Source: Alopecurus myosuroides (Eukaryota > Streptophyta > Magnoliopsida > Poales > Poaceae). From it: 64,000 nucleotides of DNA. Location of the stretch: NCBI GenBank assembly GCA_028641055.1, contig CM054058.1:238748187-238812186 (forward strand), given 5' to 3'. A model generated the notes under the pieces. That model was not told the origin of the DNA, ran no database searches, and saw only the letters and a list, made by a program, of their open reading frames with translations. Numbering within the stretch: position 1 is the stretch's first letter; each line of letters opens with the position of its first letter. Of the stretch, positions 12,000 through 22,600 are shown piece by piece. Both the position numbers and the translations under genes were made by a program.

Positions 12000-14900
12000 G
12001 TTGGCGCCCACCGTGGGGCAACCAGCGGCGCTGGCTGGAGTTTCTGTTCGGATGGGATCTTCATCAGCGGAGCGCGTAGTTTGTGGCCTTGTCCACAGAT
12101 TCGGCTCCTTCGACTTCGTCACCGACAACGCCGGCTGTTTCGGCGGCATGGCCATGCCGGAGGGCGGCTCGGTGATCTCCTTCGGCTCTCACCTCGTCTA
12201 CGTCGCCACCGTCGCCAACAACACCTACCCCGAGCTGGTGCACGACGCGGAGGATCCTCCCGCGGTGGTTGCTGCTCGCGGAAGGCCCGCATGCAGCTCT
12301 GCGTGCTGCGCTGAGGTGATGGTGACGGGCTTGGCGGCAAACGCTGGCGCAGCTGCTACTGGCGCTGCGGCCGTCGTCGAGGAGGTTGACGACCCGCCCG
12401 CGGGTGGCAGGAACCACCGGCCCTACGAGAAGGAGAGCAACTTGCCGCCTTCCACGTCTACGGTCATCCCCGCGTCTGCAGCGCGAACCGGCATGCCCAC
12501 TCCCACCGACGTCGAGCTCCTAGCCGCGAGGGAGCAGCTTGAGCGGCAACGCCAGGAGCTGCTCGCCGAGCAGGCGGAGTTGGAGAAGATCAGGCTTGAG
12601 CTGAGTTTGGACCAGCTCGAGTACAACAAGGCTCACGGCTTCACGTCAGTTGCCAGGAGGCCCAGCAGGGTAGGCGCTACGCGGCGCAACCTGGGTGCCG
12701 AGATGGCGACAGTTGCGGAGGAGCCCGCGCAGTCCGCCACCGCGAACACTTTCACAAGGCCAAGGTACAGCACACCCGCCAAGACGCTCAGGGCTGCGCA
12801 GGCCGTGGCTGCCGAGTTGCCGCGCCTGGATGGAGAGGCGCGTCTCAGGCAGCAGGAGAGGCTCAACGAGTTGGTGTTGGAGGCCGCCAGGCAGAACGAG
12901 GAGTTCCGCAAGGCCAACCCGGGAGCTGGAGCTTCGCAGGTGGTTCACTCGCACGCGGCTAGATCTAACGATCAGGCCTCGTCTCCGCATCCGAGCCGCG
13001 AGAAGAGCCGCAGCGGGCGCTCGGGTAGAGACAGGCAAATGCAGGTGTATGACCCGGCTGCTGCCGCGAAACAGGTTGCTGTGCCGCAGCAGCCCGGGCA
13101 GGAACACAACGCTGCAAGAGCAGGCTCTCAAGCCCATCAAGCTCAAAGCCGTGTCCGAGAAGCCGCGCGTCCGGGTACTTCTCGGCAACCCGCAGCTCAG
13201 CCTACTCGGCAGAGGCAGCAGCCGCGCCCAGTGGCACCGGTCGCCAACCCGGTGGAGCAGCCCGCAGCTATGCAGGTGGATAGGTATGATGATGGCTACT
13301 CGGCTATGGAGATGGCTGGTTATGACATCCATGACCGCGTTGGTGAGCGTGTGTTGGCGCCTGGAGATGCAAGGCACCAGTTGGACCGTATCAGCTTGTC
13401 GGCGCGGCTTGAGAGCACGGGTCCTCCTGGCCCCGAGTGCTTTGGCCCGCGCATCATGAACGAGCCGTCCGTGAAGGGCTTCCAGCTCGCAAGAGGCACC
13501 AAGAGCTACAATGGTAGCACCAAGCCTGAAGATTGGCTCAACGACTACGTCACCGCAGTCCATATTGCGGGTGGCAACAGGAGATGGGCAGTGCGGTACG
13601 TCCCGCAGATGCTAGAGGGTCCAGCTCGCACTTGGCTCAACAACTTGCCCAAGCACAGCATTAACTGCTGGCTGGACTTCTCGGACGCCTTCGTCAGCAA
13701 CTTCACCAGCACTTACAAGAGGCCGAATAGGCCACAGCAGCTGTCGGCCTGCAGGCAGCGAGAAGATGAGACGGACCGCGAGTACCTTACTCGGTGGAGC
13801 ACCCTGAGGAACACCTGTGAGGGTGTGAATGAAGCACAGGCCATCACTTGGTTTGCGCAGGGTTGCCGACATGGCAGCATGCTTTGGCAGAGATTGCAGA
13901 GGGAGATGCCGAACACCCTGGCCGAGACCATCAAGATTGCGGATCAGTACGCACTCGGTGATCCTACTCAGCCACTGATGGACTCCTCTGAGCCGAGAAG
14001 AAACTTCAACAGCAGCAAGCGCAACGAGTTCCGCAACAAGCGCCGAGTAGATACTCGGTATGATCCCGAAGAGGTGAATGCAGTGAATGTCGGAGGCGGT
14101 GGTGGCCAAAGGCAGAAACCTGCTGGAGCCTACGGGCAGAACCAGAACCAGGGCCAGGGCAACAAGAAACCGTTCCGCACTGCACAGCCGGGTAGCGGGA
14201 ACTCCGAGCAGCCGAAGAAGTTTGTCTTCGATGACATGAAGGATGGCCCATGCAGCTTTCACACTCATCATCCCTCGAGGCCAGCTAACCACACTACTCG
14301 GCAGTGCGAGTGGTGGGATGTGATCAAGAATGATGGCTTGCCTCCTCCTCCTCCTCTGCCGGCTGCCAATGCTACTGTTCAGCCTACTCGCGCGCCCGCA
14401 GCTCGGCCGCCAGTGTACCCGAGAAGAGAGAATGTCAACCAGGTGGCTTTAGGAGCCAACCGGAACTTCAACAACGAGAGATACCGCAACAACAACAACA
14501 GAGGCAACAACAACTATCAGGGCAACAACAATGGCAACAATGGCAACAATGGGGGCAATGGCTCCAACCAGTACCAAGAGCACCATGAGAGCTATATGAT
14601 CTTCACCTCTGAGGCAGTTGACAAGCAGTCACAGCACAGGCGGGCCATGGAGGTCAATGCAGTGATTCCGGCTGTCCCTCACTACATGTATTGGTGTGAC
14701 CAGGAGATCAGGTGGACTCGGGCAGATCACCCCAAGGTGATGCCCAATCCGGGTACCTATGCCTTGGTGCTGGATCCTACCTTCCTGGGCCCCGAGAAGA
14801 ATGTGAGGTTCAGCAAGGTGCTGATCGACAACGGCAGCAGCATCAACATCGTGTACAAGGACACACTCGAGAAGCTTGGCCTGGCCGAGAACATGATGCT

Positions 14901-15408
14901 GCCCAGCAAGACCACCTTCCATGGCATTGTGCCCAGGATCTCATGCAACCCGATTGGCCGAGTGTGGATTGATGTGCTATTCGGTACTCGGGAGAACTGC
15001 CGCACAGAGCGCCTGCAGTTTGAAGTGGTGGATCATCAGAGCCCCTATCATGCTCTACTCGGCAGGCCTGCTCTGAGCAAGTTCATGGCCTCTACACATG
15101 TGGCCTACCTGAAGATGAAGATCCCTGGTCCCAATGGCATCATCACCATCCCGGGAGATTACAAGAAGTCCATGGAATGTGCCTCTGCTAGCTCCCAGCT
15201 GGCGGAATCGATGGTGATTGCTGCCGAGAAGAAGAAGATGTACGAGGTGGTGGCCATGGCTCAGTCCGCACAAGCAGGCGCACAAGGTGTGCCGAGTACC
15301 CAGCATGGTACTGCTTTCCAAGCTGCCAAGGAGACCAAGACAGTCCAGGTTGACCCCGAGTTCCCGGAGCGCGTGGCTATCATTGGTTCCGGGTTGGAGG
15401 AGAAATAG
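11971..15408 (+). CDS. gag-pro: Gag-protease polyprotein of element B
   Basis: The frame from ATG 11971 gives 1145 residues and ends at a single TAG. Apart from a three-codon ORF at 11664, this is the first ATG after the TATA box. It lies in the LTR and the frame runs through the primer binding site; ATG 12052 is an alternative start. Along the protein are a coiled coil (about 184-217), Gln/Ala-rich linkers, a retrotransposon capsid domain (about 515-665), a C-x2-H-x9-H-x4-C zinc-binding motif (about 761-779), an Asn/Gly-rich stretch (about 834-867) and an aspartic protease with the active-site Asp in DNGSS (about 953). Gag builds the particle and the protease processes it. Everything looks intact. 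Confidence 0.88.
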   Translation: MASAVTPPRQLAPTVGQPAALAGVSVRMGSSSAERVVCGLVHRFGSFDFVTDNAGCFGGMAMPEGGSVISFGSHLVYVATVANNTYPELVHDAEDPPAVVAARGRPACSSACCAEVMVTGLAANAGAAATGAAAVVEEVDDPPAGGRNHRPYEKESNLPPSTSTVIPASAARTGMPTPTDVELLAAREQLERQRQELLAEQAELEKIRLELSLDQLEYNKAHGFTSVARRPSRVGATRRNLGAEMATVAEEPAQSATANTFTRPRYSTPAKTLRAAQAVAAELPRLDGEARLRQQERLNELVLEAARQNEEFRKANPGAGASQVVHSHAARSNDQASSPHPSREKSRSGRSGRDRQMQVYDPAAAAKQVAVPQQPGQEHNAARAGSQAHQAQSRVREAARPGTSRQPAAQPTRQRQQPRPVAPVANPVEQPAAMQVDRYDDGYSAMEMAGYDIHDRVGERVLAPGDARHQLDRISLSARLESTGPPGPECFGPRIMNEPSVKGFQLARGTKSYNGSTKPEDWLNDYVTAVHIAGGNRRWAVRYVPQMLEGPARTWLNNLPKHSINCWLDFSDAFVSNFTSTYKRPNRPQQLSACRQREDETDREYLTRWSTLRNTCEGVNEAQAITWFAQGCRHGSMLWQRLQREMPNTLAETIKIADQYALGDPTQPLMDSSEPRRNFNSSKRNEFRNKRRVDTRYDPEEVNAVNVGGGGGQRQKPAGAYGQNQNQGQGNKKPFRTAQPGSGNSEQPKKFVFDDMKDGPCSFHTHHPSRPANHTTRQCEWWDVIKNDGLPPPPPLPAANATVQPTRAPAARPPVYPRRENVNQVALGANRNFNNERYRNNNNRGNNNYQGNNNGNNGNNGGNGSNQYQEHHESYMIFTSEAVDKQSQHRRAMEVNAVIPAVPHYMYWCDQEIRWTRADHPKVMPNPGTYALVLDPTFLGPEKNVRFSKVLIDNGSSINIVYKDTLEKLGLAENMMLPSKTTFHGIVPRISCNPIGRVWIDVLFGTRENCRTERLQFEVVDHQSPYHALLGRPALSKFMASTHVAYLKMKIPGPNGIITIPGDYKKSMECASASSQLAESMVIAAEKKKMYEVVAMAQSAQAGAQGVPSTQHGTAFQAAKETKTVQVDPEFPERVAIIGSGLEEK
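12002..12018 (+). other. Primer binding site of element B
   Basis: TGGCGCCCACCGTGGGG starts two bases after the LTR, where the 3' end of a host tRNA primes minus-strand synthesis. The same site is used by element C. I do not assign the tRNA. Confidence 0.8.
15406..15408 (+). other. In-frame UAG between protease and RT of element B
   Basis: The frame is open on both sides. The aligned position in element C is CAG (Gln), so a single C-to-T change explains the stop. Programmed readthrough is the alternative. Confidence 0.8.
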
Positions 15409-18400
15409 GAAAGCGCGCTCATCCACTTCCTCCGTGAGAATCGGGATGTTTTTGCCTGGACCAATGAAGATCTACCAGGAGTCCCGAGGGAGTTGGTTGA
15501 GCACTCTTTGCATGTGCGCCCTGACGCCAAGCCCGTGAAGCAGGCTTTGCGCCGTTTCGGGGATGAGAGAAGGAAGGCCATCGGTGATCAAATCACCAAG
15601 CTGCTGATCAGTAACTTCATCATGGAAGTGCTGCACCCGGACTGGTTAGCCAACCCGGTCATGGTCGAGAAGAAAAAGGAAGATCCCAAGGCTGCCACTG
15701 CATGGCGCATGTGCGTCGACTACACCGACTTGAACAAGGCATGCCCCAAGGATCCTTTCCCGCTACCTCGCATCGATCAGGTGATCGATTCCACTGCCGG
15801 GTGTGAACTGTTGTCTTTCATAGATGCCTACTCTGGCTTCCACCAGATTGCACTCAATCCTGCTGATCAAATAAAGACTGCTTTCATTACCCCGTACGGG
15901 GCTTATTGCTATCGTGTCATGTGTTTTGGCTTGAGGAATGCGGGTGCAACCTATCAGAGATGCATGCAGAAATGCTTGCACGACCAGCTCGGCAAGAATG
16001 TGCAGGTGTACATAGATGACATTGTCATCAAAACGAATAAAACACATACTCTGCTTGCCGACCTGGAGGAAACCTTTGCTAACCTACGCAAGTACCAAAT
16101 GAAACTGAATCCGAGTAAGTGTACCTTTGGTGTACCAGCTGGAAAGCTACTCGGTTTTCTGGTTTCTAGTCGGGGCATTGAAGCCAATCCGTCTAAGATA
16201 AAAGCTATTGAGAGCATGTCTTTGCCGAGATCGCTGAAGGATGTGCAGAAGTTCACGGGTTGTCTGGCATCTCTGAGCCGTTTTCTGGGCCGAATGGGCG
16301 AGAAGGCTCTGCCTCTGTACCAGCTGATGAAGAAAAGTGATAAGTTCGTCTGGACTCCGCAGGCGGACGTGGCATTCAATGAGATGAAAGCAATGCTGGC
16401 TAGCGCTCCCGTCTTGGCTAGTCCGCTACCCAAGGAGCCTATGATGCTGTACATTGCTGCGACTAACCGGGTAGTCAGCGTGGTGATAGTGGTGGAGCGA
16501 GAAGAAGAAGGCAAGAGTGTGCAGCGTCCAGTCTATTATCTCAGTGAAGTGCTGTCCAGTTCCAAGCAAAACTATCCTCACTACCAGAAGATGACATATG
16601 GTGTGTATCTGGGCGCCAGGAAGCTGAAACATTACTTCCAGGAGCACCCCATCACTGTTGTGAGCTCTGCTCCCATCTCGGACATCATGGGAAACAAGGA
16701 GGCGGGTGGCAGAGTAGCCAAGTGGGCGATCGAGCTAGCCGCGTACGCTCCCGGGTATGCGAGAAGAGAAGCAATCAAGTCTCAGGTCCTGGCGGAATTT
16801 CTTGTGGACTGGGCCGAGATGCAATATGAACCTCCTGCTCCAGTTTCCAACTATTGGAAAATGCACTTTGATGGCTCAAAGGTGAAAGAAGGCCTTGGTG
16901 CTGGCGTTGTGCTTACATCACCCAAGCGGGATCAGCTCAAGTATGTGTTGCAGATTCATTTCAAGGCATCCAACAATGTAGCCGAGTACGAGGCACTGGT
17001 GCATGGTTTGCGAGTAGCAAAGGAGGTTGGTGTGCAGCGCATTATATGCTATGGTGATTCAGATCTGGTGGTGCAGCAAGTCTCAGGTACCTGGGATGCT
17101 CTGGATGCCAACATGGCATCGTATCGCTTCCTGGTGCAGTCAATGACTGGGTTTTTCGAAGGCTGTGAATTCCAGCACATTCACCGAGCAGAGAACGAAG
17201 CAGCAGACGAGTTGTCCAAGTTGGGATCTTCTCGGCAGTCCATCCCGGCAGGGATTGCTTTGGAGCATTTGAGGAAGCCATCCATCAAGCCTTCCCCCAA
17301 CTCGGAATCCATCTTTGTTCCTTCCCTGCCAAGTGAAGAATCTGACCCAATGGAGATTGACTGGGAGAGTGCTGCAGGGAACCCGGGGACTGCCGTCCTC
17401 TACTCGGGGACTGCCGTTCCCTACCCGGGGACTGCCATTCCCTACTCGGGGACTGCCATTCCCTACTCGGGGACTGCCACTCCCTACTCGGGGACTGCCA
17501 CTCCCTACTCGGGGACTGCCACTCCCTACTCGGGGACTGCCACTCCCTACTCGGGGACTGCCACTCCGTACTCGGGGACTGTCGCCCTCAACCCAGAGGC
17601 TGTCGCGTTTATTGAAGAAGTTCTCGCCAATCGGTCTGGGCTGCAGAGGAGCGCTCCTACTCTTCCTGTGCAACCGCCAGAGCCTGTCCCAATGGAACTG
17701 GACGAACCAGTGTTTCCAATACGGGAGACACCGAGTTGGGCTATGCCCATATTATCCTTTCTAAGGGACGGCACTTTACCTGAAGATGAGGTGACTGCGA
17801 GGCAGATTCAGAGAAGGTCCAAGGGCTACACCATAGTCCGAGATGTGCTGCACAAGAGAAGTGCCACCAGCGTGCTGCAACGCTGTGTGAGCCCAGAAGA
17901 GGGAGAAGAAATCCTGGTGGAGATACATCAAGGGGAATGTGGGCATCACGCCTCTTCTCGGGCTCTGGTCAAGAAAGCTTTTTGGCATGGCTTCTACTGG
18001 CTCACTGCACTGCAGCAAGCTGAGGATATTGTGAGGAAGTGCACCGGCTGCCAGATGTTCGCAAGTAAGATTCACATGCCAGCTTCCGAGTTGAAAACAA
18101 TTCCTATCACATGGCCATTTGCTGTTTGGTGCTTGGATATGGTTGGTCCTTTCAAGCCGGCTAAAGGCAATATGACACATATCTTGGTCATGGTGGACAA
18201 GTTCACTAAGTGGATCGAGGTGAAACCTATTCGGAAGTGTGATGGGGTCACAGCTGTGAAGTTCGTGAAGGATGTGATCATGAGATATGGCTACCCGCAC
18301 AGTATCATCACCGACAACGGCACCAACTTTGCAGAGGGGGCAATGGTGCGATTCTGCAGAGATAAGCATATCCGACTAGACGTTGCGTCAGTCGCGCACC

Positions 18401-19002
18401 CTGCCTCCAATGGGCAAGTTGAGAGAGCAAATGGGATGGTACTGGCAGGCATCAGGCCAAGGCTGATTGAGCCACTGCTGAAAACACCTGGGTGTTGGCT
18501 AGAAGAGTTGCCAGCGGTGTTGTGGAGTCTAAGGACTACCCCTAACCGGTCAACCGGCTACACGCCATTCTTCTTGGTATACGGGGCTGAGGCCGTGTTG
18601 CCAATAGACTTAGAGCATGACTCCCCCCGAGTAGCCCTCTACACTGAGGTGGAGGCGAGAGAAGCTCGAGAAGACGACGTTGACCTGCTTGAAGAAGCAA
18701 GAGAGCTGACTTTGTCACGTTCGGCTATCTACCAGCAAAACCTGCGGCGCTATCATAGCCGAAAGGTGAACCCAAGGGTTTTCCGAGAAGGAGACATGGT
18801 CCTTAGGCTTGTGCAACGCACAGCCGGGATGCACAAGTTGTCTCCTCCATGGGAAGGGCCCTTCATTGTCAGCAAGGCGCTGCACAATGACGCGTACTAT
18901 CTTGTAGATGTGCGCCCATCGCAGGCGAACAGGGCAGATAAAGCTGGAGAGGAAACCAAGCGTCCCTGGAATGTAGCTCTACTTCGTCGTTTTCATTCGT
19001 AA
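15409..19002 (+). CDS. pol: Pol of element B: RT, two RNase H regions and integrase
   Basis: In the same frame as gag-protease, directly after the TAG at 15406-15408, an open frame of 1197 codons follows. The first ATG within it is at 15493. RT has the YIDD active site near residue 201. The first RNase H has lost its catalytic Asp. The second, archaeal-type RNase H keeps its acidic residues in HFDGSK, NNVAEYEA, GDSDLV and NEAADE, starting about residue 486. A translated 21-bp tandem array lies at residues 658-727. Integrase has its zinc region about 845-885 and DDE residues near 910, 968 and 1005. Expression must come from stop readthrough, another start, or in trans. The frame ends intact at 19002. 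Confidence 0.9.
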   Translation, partial: ESALIHFLRENRDVFAWTNEDLPGVPRELVEHSLHVRPDAKPVKQALRRFGDERRKAIGDQITKLLISNFIMEVLHPDWLANPVMVEKKKEDPKAATAWRMCVDYTDLNKACPKDPFPLPRIDQVIDSTAGCELLSFIDAYSGFHQIALNPADQIKTAFITPYGAYCYRVMCFGLRNAGATYQRCMQKCLHDQLGKNVQVYIDDIVIKTNKTHTLLADLEETFANLRKYQMKLNPSKCTFGVPAGKLLGFLVSSRGIEANPSKIKAIESMSLPRSLKDVQKFTGCLASLSRFLGRMGEKALPLYQLMKKSDKFVWTPQADVAFNEMKAMLASAPVLASPLPKEPMMLYIAATNRVVSVVIVVEREEEGKSVQRPVYYLSEVLSSSKQNYPHYQKMTYGVYLGARKLKHYFQEHPITVVSSAPISDIMGNKEAGGRVAKWAIELAAYAPGYARREAIKSQVLAEFLVDWAEMQYEPPAPVSNYWKMHFDGSKVKEGLGAGVVLTSPKRDQLKYVLQIHFKASNNVAEYEALVHGLRVAKEVGVQRIICYGDSDLVVQQVSGTWDALDANMASYRFLVQSMTGFFEGCEFQHIHRAENEAADELSKLGSSRQSIPAGIALEHLRKPSIKPSPNSESIFVPSLPSEESDPMEIDWESAAGNPGTAVLYSGTAVPYPGTAIPYSGTAIPYSGTATPYSGTATPYSGTATPYSGTATPYSGTATPYSGTVALNPEAVAFIEEVLANRSGLQRSAPTLPVQPPEPVPMELDEPVFPIRETPSWAMPILSFLRDGTLPEDEVTARQIQRRSKGYTIVRDVLHKRSATSVLQRCVSPEEGEEILVEIHQGECGHHASSRALVKKAFWHGFYWLTALQQAEDIVRKCTGCQMFASKIHMPASELKTIPITWPFAVWCLDMVGPFKPAKGNMTHILVMVDKFTKWIEVKPIRKCDGVTAVKFVKDVIMRYGYPHSIITDNGTNFAEGAMVRFCRDKHIRLDVASVAHPASNGQVERANGMVLAGIRPRLIEPLLKTPGCWLEELPAVLWSLRTTPNRSTGYTPFFLVYGAEAVLPIDLEHDSPRVALYTEVEAREAREDDVDLLEEARELTLSRSAIYQQNLRRYHSRKVNPRVFREGDMVLRLVQRTAGMHKLSPPWEGPFIVSKALHNDAYYLVDVRPSQANRADKAGEETKRPWNVALLRRFHS
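17380..17589 (+). repeat. In-frame 21-bp minisatellite in pol of B, ten units
   Basis: Ten tandem 21-bp units with the core CGGGGACTGCC encode a seven-residue repeat, mostly YSGTATP, between the second RNase H and integrase. The last units are almost identical while the first differ, which suggests recent expansion at the 3' side. The core matches the terminal polypurine tract of the same element (25541-25550). Confidence 0.95.
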
Positions 19003-19679
19003 GCAAAGATGTGTATGTACCCTCTCATCCGAGTTGAAATTCTACTCTGCAATCTGAAATTGTTCTCGGGGACTGCCCTCGTCCAAAATTGCTCTAAGTG
19101 TTTTTACTCGGCTTGGTCCTTTGTCTATTCGGTTGCTCCACTTCAGAACTCACAAGTGCATTGAGTACTGTGTTTAAACCTATATGCCAACTCTTCGACT
19201 TTGCTGCTGTCCGAAACCCGGCTTCATGGCAAGCAAGAGAACAAGCAAAAGGTCAATGAGCACACGAAAATCACTAAGGAAGAAAGAGTGCATGAACCGA
19301 GTAGATTGTCGGTTACTGTTTGTTCCCTGTATTCGTCTTCTCGGCTAAGTGGTGGGCTGCGTTACCATGATTGTTTCTAGCGGCTAAGTACTTGCAGCCC
19401 TGCTACTTGATTCTTGTGACTCGAATACCAAAAAAGCGACAAGTCGCAGGTAGAGCAGAGATGAAAAGACAGGGTGAATAAGAAATGCTACTCGGGGACT
19501 CGCATGGAAACACAACTCGGCATTAAGCCAGTGTCGTTCAAATTGATTAATGTCAACATAAACAGAGTGGGCATAAAAACTGAGTAGCAAGCAAGATAAA
19601 GGTAGTCTGTTACATCTGCTCCCGGCATCCCGGGGATCTGATAAGTGTTCGAGTTGAAAAAAAAAGATTGCAGGTGGCT
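19003..19679 (+). other. Spacer between pol and the antisense gene of B
   Basis: No gene is seen. Two copies of a polypurine-tract-like motif, CTCGGGGACT, lie at 19065 and 19491. The stretch is the convergent 3' region of sense pol and the antisense gene, so it probably holds the poly(A) sites of both, though I cannot point to them. Confidence 0.5.
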
Positions 19680-22600
19680 TCAAGATGAGGAGGCAGTGTT
19701 CTCGGCGCTGGCCTTGGCGGCTGTTTCTTCGGCGGCGGTCGTGGCAGCTGTTCCTTGGGTGCTGGCATGGGTGGCGTCCGTCTCTGTCTGGACGGCGGCG
19801 GATTCATTCACCTCGGCATCACCCTGGGTGGCCGCCTGCTCAGAAGTGGCCGTGGCCACCGAGACGGGTCCTGGAGCCGAGGAGGAGCCTGAAGCATGGC
19901 CAGGAGGGGGCACCGTGTCGTCGAGAGCAGCACCTGAGGAGGTGCCGAAGTCGAATGGCTCGGTGTCGATGTGCGCCCCTTCGTCTTCATCGCTACTCGC
20001 GACGACGGTAGCTTTTCCCTTTCCGGCCTTGCCCTTGGGAGATTCGAAGAAGTCGCCAAGGTCTTCCTCTTCGTCATCATCTCCTTCGTCCTCGTACTCG
20101 GTGTCGGGTTCGGGGACGCCCTCGATGTAGACCTCCGTCTCGGCGCACTCTGCGACCTCATACGCAATCTGCTTGCGCAAGGCCACGCTCTCGGCATCCA
20201 TCTCCCACTTGGAATCATTGCGCTTCCCGCGGATGCGCTGCATATCCAGGTTTTCATACCAAGATGCTATGCAGAGAAGCATCACGTCCGCCCCAGCACG
20301 GGCTCCAGAGGCTCGCCATTTTTTCAGCTCGGCCTTCACGTTCTCCAGCTTGAGGGCGAGATCCCGCATGTTTCTTGGCTGGGGGTCATGAGGCCAGAAC
20401 AGCCGGTGGAGCTCAAAGCCCACATGCACCAAGTCAGTTCCGATGCCGGCCAGCTGTTCGAAGTAACCTTTGAGCACCAGCAAGCTGTCCTCGATATCAG
20501 CCCTGGTGTCAATTGGCTCACCCAGCGAAAGGCGAACTGCTCGGGCCTTGGCTACCGTAGGCGCAGAGGAAGAATCAAGACGAGGCCAGATATCTGAAAT
20601 AGCAAGTGGCAAGATCAAAAACCGAGAAGAAAAAAGAAGCCGAGAAGGAACAAGACCGAGAAGAAAAGATGCAATGAAGAGAAAACTTACCGATCAGTTG
20701 GCGGCGCAGCTGCTGCAGCTTGGTTTTCCAGGACTCCTCGTTGCCAATGTGTTTTTCCTGGATATCGCGCAGGGTGGTCATCTGAGCGAAGAGATCAGCG
20801 TTGGTCTTCTTCAAAGTTTCGCATTCCTGCTCAAGGGCCCTCTCCTTGGCCTTGAAAGTGGTCTCGGCCTTGGCCTTCTCGGCAACGGCCTTGTCCCTCT
20901 CGGCGCCAATCTTGACGGCATCCTGAAGTGCCTGTTGCAGCTGGAGTTGCAGCTTCTCGGTCTCCGTGGTGTGGTCCTTCAGCAACTCAAGGGCCTGGTC
21001 GGACAGCTGTTTCTGCACCTCTGCCGGCTTGACACAATCTTGGTGTGCCTCAGCAAACAACTTGTAATCTTCTGCGAAGAGATAGATGAGGTTAGCAGAG
21101 GAGCAGAGAAGAAATAAACTCAAAGTCAAACCGAGTAAACGACAAGCTTACCTTCTAGCCTCTTGATGGTGGCCTCGGAGTTCTCCACGAAGCTGCGGCA
21201 TTTCTCATGTTCGTCTGCTAAGGCCTTCAGTTTTTCTGCAGAGAAGGAGAGGTTAGCGCATAAGAAAGCATAAGCGAGCGTAAACAAAAACGCATCAATC
21301 GCACAGCTAAAAGCGTACCTTGCACTTCAGTCAGCTGCTGGGAGCTGTCCTTGGCATTCTTGCTGGCTGCCTCCGCAGCTGCCTTTTCCTTCTCTAGAGC
21401 AGCAATTCGCCTCCTGGCGATGGAATGGTTCCAGAGAAGATGGCGGTACAGGTTGGTCCGCTTCAGGACGCTATCCTGAGAAGCGAGAAGAAGCAAGTTA
21501 GAAAAGGCAGAGAAGATTTAGCCCGAGTAGGAGGCTACTCGGAGAGTATCCGTCTACTCGACCCGAATCTCGGGGACTGGGGGTGATGGTAAGAAAGAAA
21601 AAAGGCGAGTAGAAGAGAAGAAAATTCAACTCGGAAAAGGCAAGAAAGACTTACTGCGTAGGACTGCTCGATGTCCTCGGCATTCTTGCGATGCAAGAAC
21701 ATCTTGGCTGCGAGCGTCGCGGTCTCGGTGGAGACGGACATGGGATTGCGTCCCAGGTCAACCTTGTTCCAGTCCACGCGCATGTGGTCGATGCCGCCAA
21801 GGCTAAGACCGTGCCACTTATCCACGCCGAGAATCTTGCTATCCCATTTGGCGTCGATGAAGCCAATGGTGTCCAGTACCTGCTCAAGGGCTTTGGAGGT
21901 TATTGGTTTGTCTTGGACTCCACGAGAAGCGATGTTGATAGACTGGGGTTGGCTTGGATCTGGAGGAGGGGAGTTCACGGCTACAACTTTCCTTCCCATC
22001 TGGATAGCTAAAGCTTTGTCCTTGGGAGGGAAGCCGATTGAGTGCTGTTGGCTAACCTCGATCATGTACTCCGGATAGCAGGGCTGGCCAGCAGCGCGAG
22101 CATCAGCCGAGAGCGCAGCAGGAATTGGGCCGGACTCGTGGATCACGAGCGCTCCGCCTGAGGACGTACTCTGGTCTCTGGCCCGCTTCTTTGTTTGCTC
22201 TTTCTCAACCTTCTGCTTCTCGGGATCCTCAGTAGTCTTCCCGTCAGTCTTGGCCTTTGCCTTCTCGGCGACTGCCTTCTCGGCAGCTTGCTTCTCGGCC
22301 TTCTTCTGTTCAGCCCTGGCTTTCTTCTGCTCGGCCTTGGCTCTCTCAGCAGCTTCCTTCTCAGCCTTGGCCTTCTCGGCGGCTCCCTCCTCGGCCTTGG
22401 CCTTCTCAGCAGCTTCCTTCTCGGATTCCCTTCTGACAACCTCGTCCCTAAGAGCATCCAGGGCTCGTTGCCTGGTTACTCGCCCGGCAGGAGGGCTGGA
22501 TGTATCCTTGGTCTTCGACGGCGAGGAGGAGGTTGGCGGTGTAGGGCCTTGCGCAGTTGGCGAGGTAGGGCCTTGCGCAGTTGTTGGCGCCGCGGATCCA

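Noticed and set aside
12646..13563. Minus-strand ORF of 305 residues opposite gag of B
   Set aside because: GC-rich codon use of gag makes the opposite strand open; no motif, and gag itself has recognisable domains.
17380..17589. Possible CRISPR-like array
   Set aside because: Units are contiguous 21-bp repeats without spacers, in a plant element.
17140..17673. Minus-strand ORF of 177 residues with a strong Ser-Pro-Arg-Val repeat
   Set aside because: It is the reverse strand of the 21-bp minisatellite in pol; any 21-bp array without stops gives such a frame.
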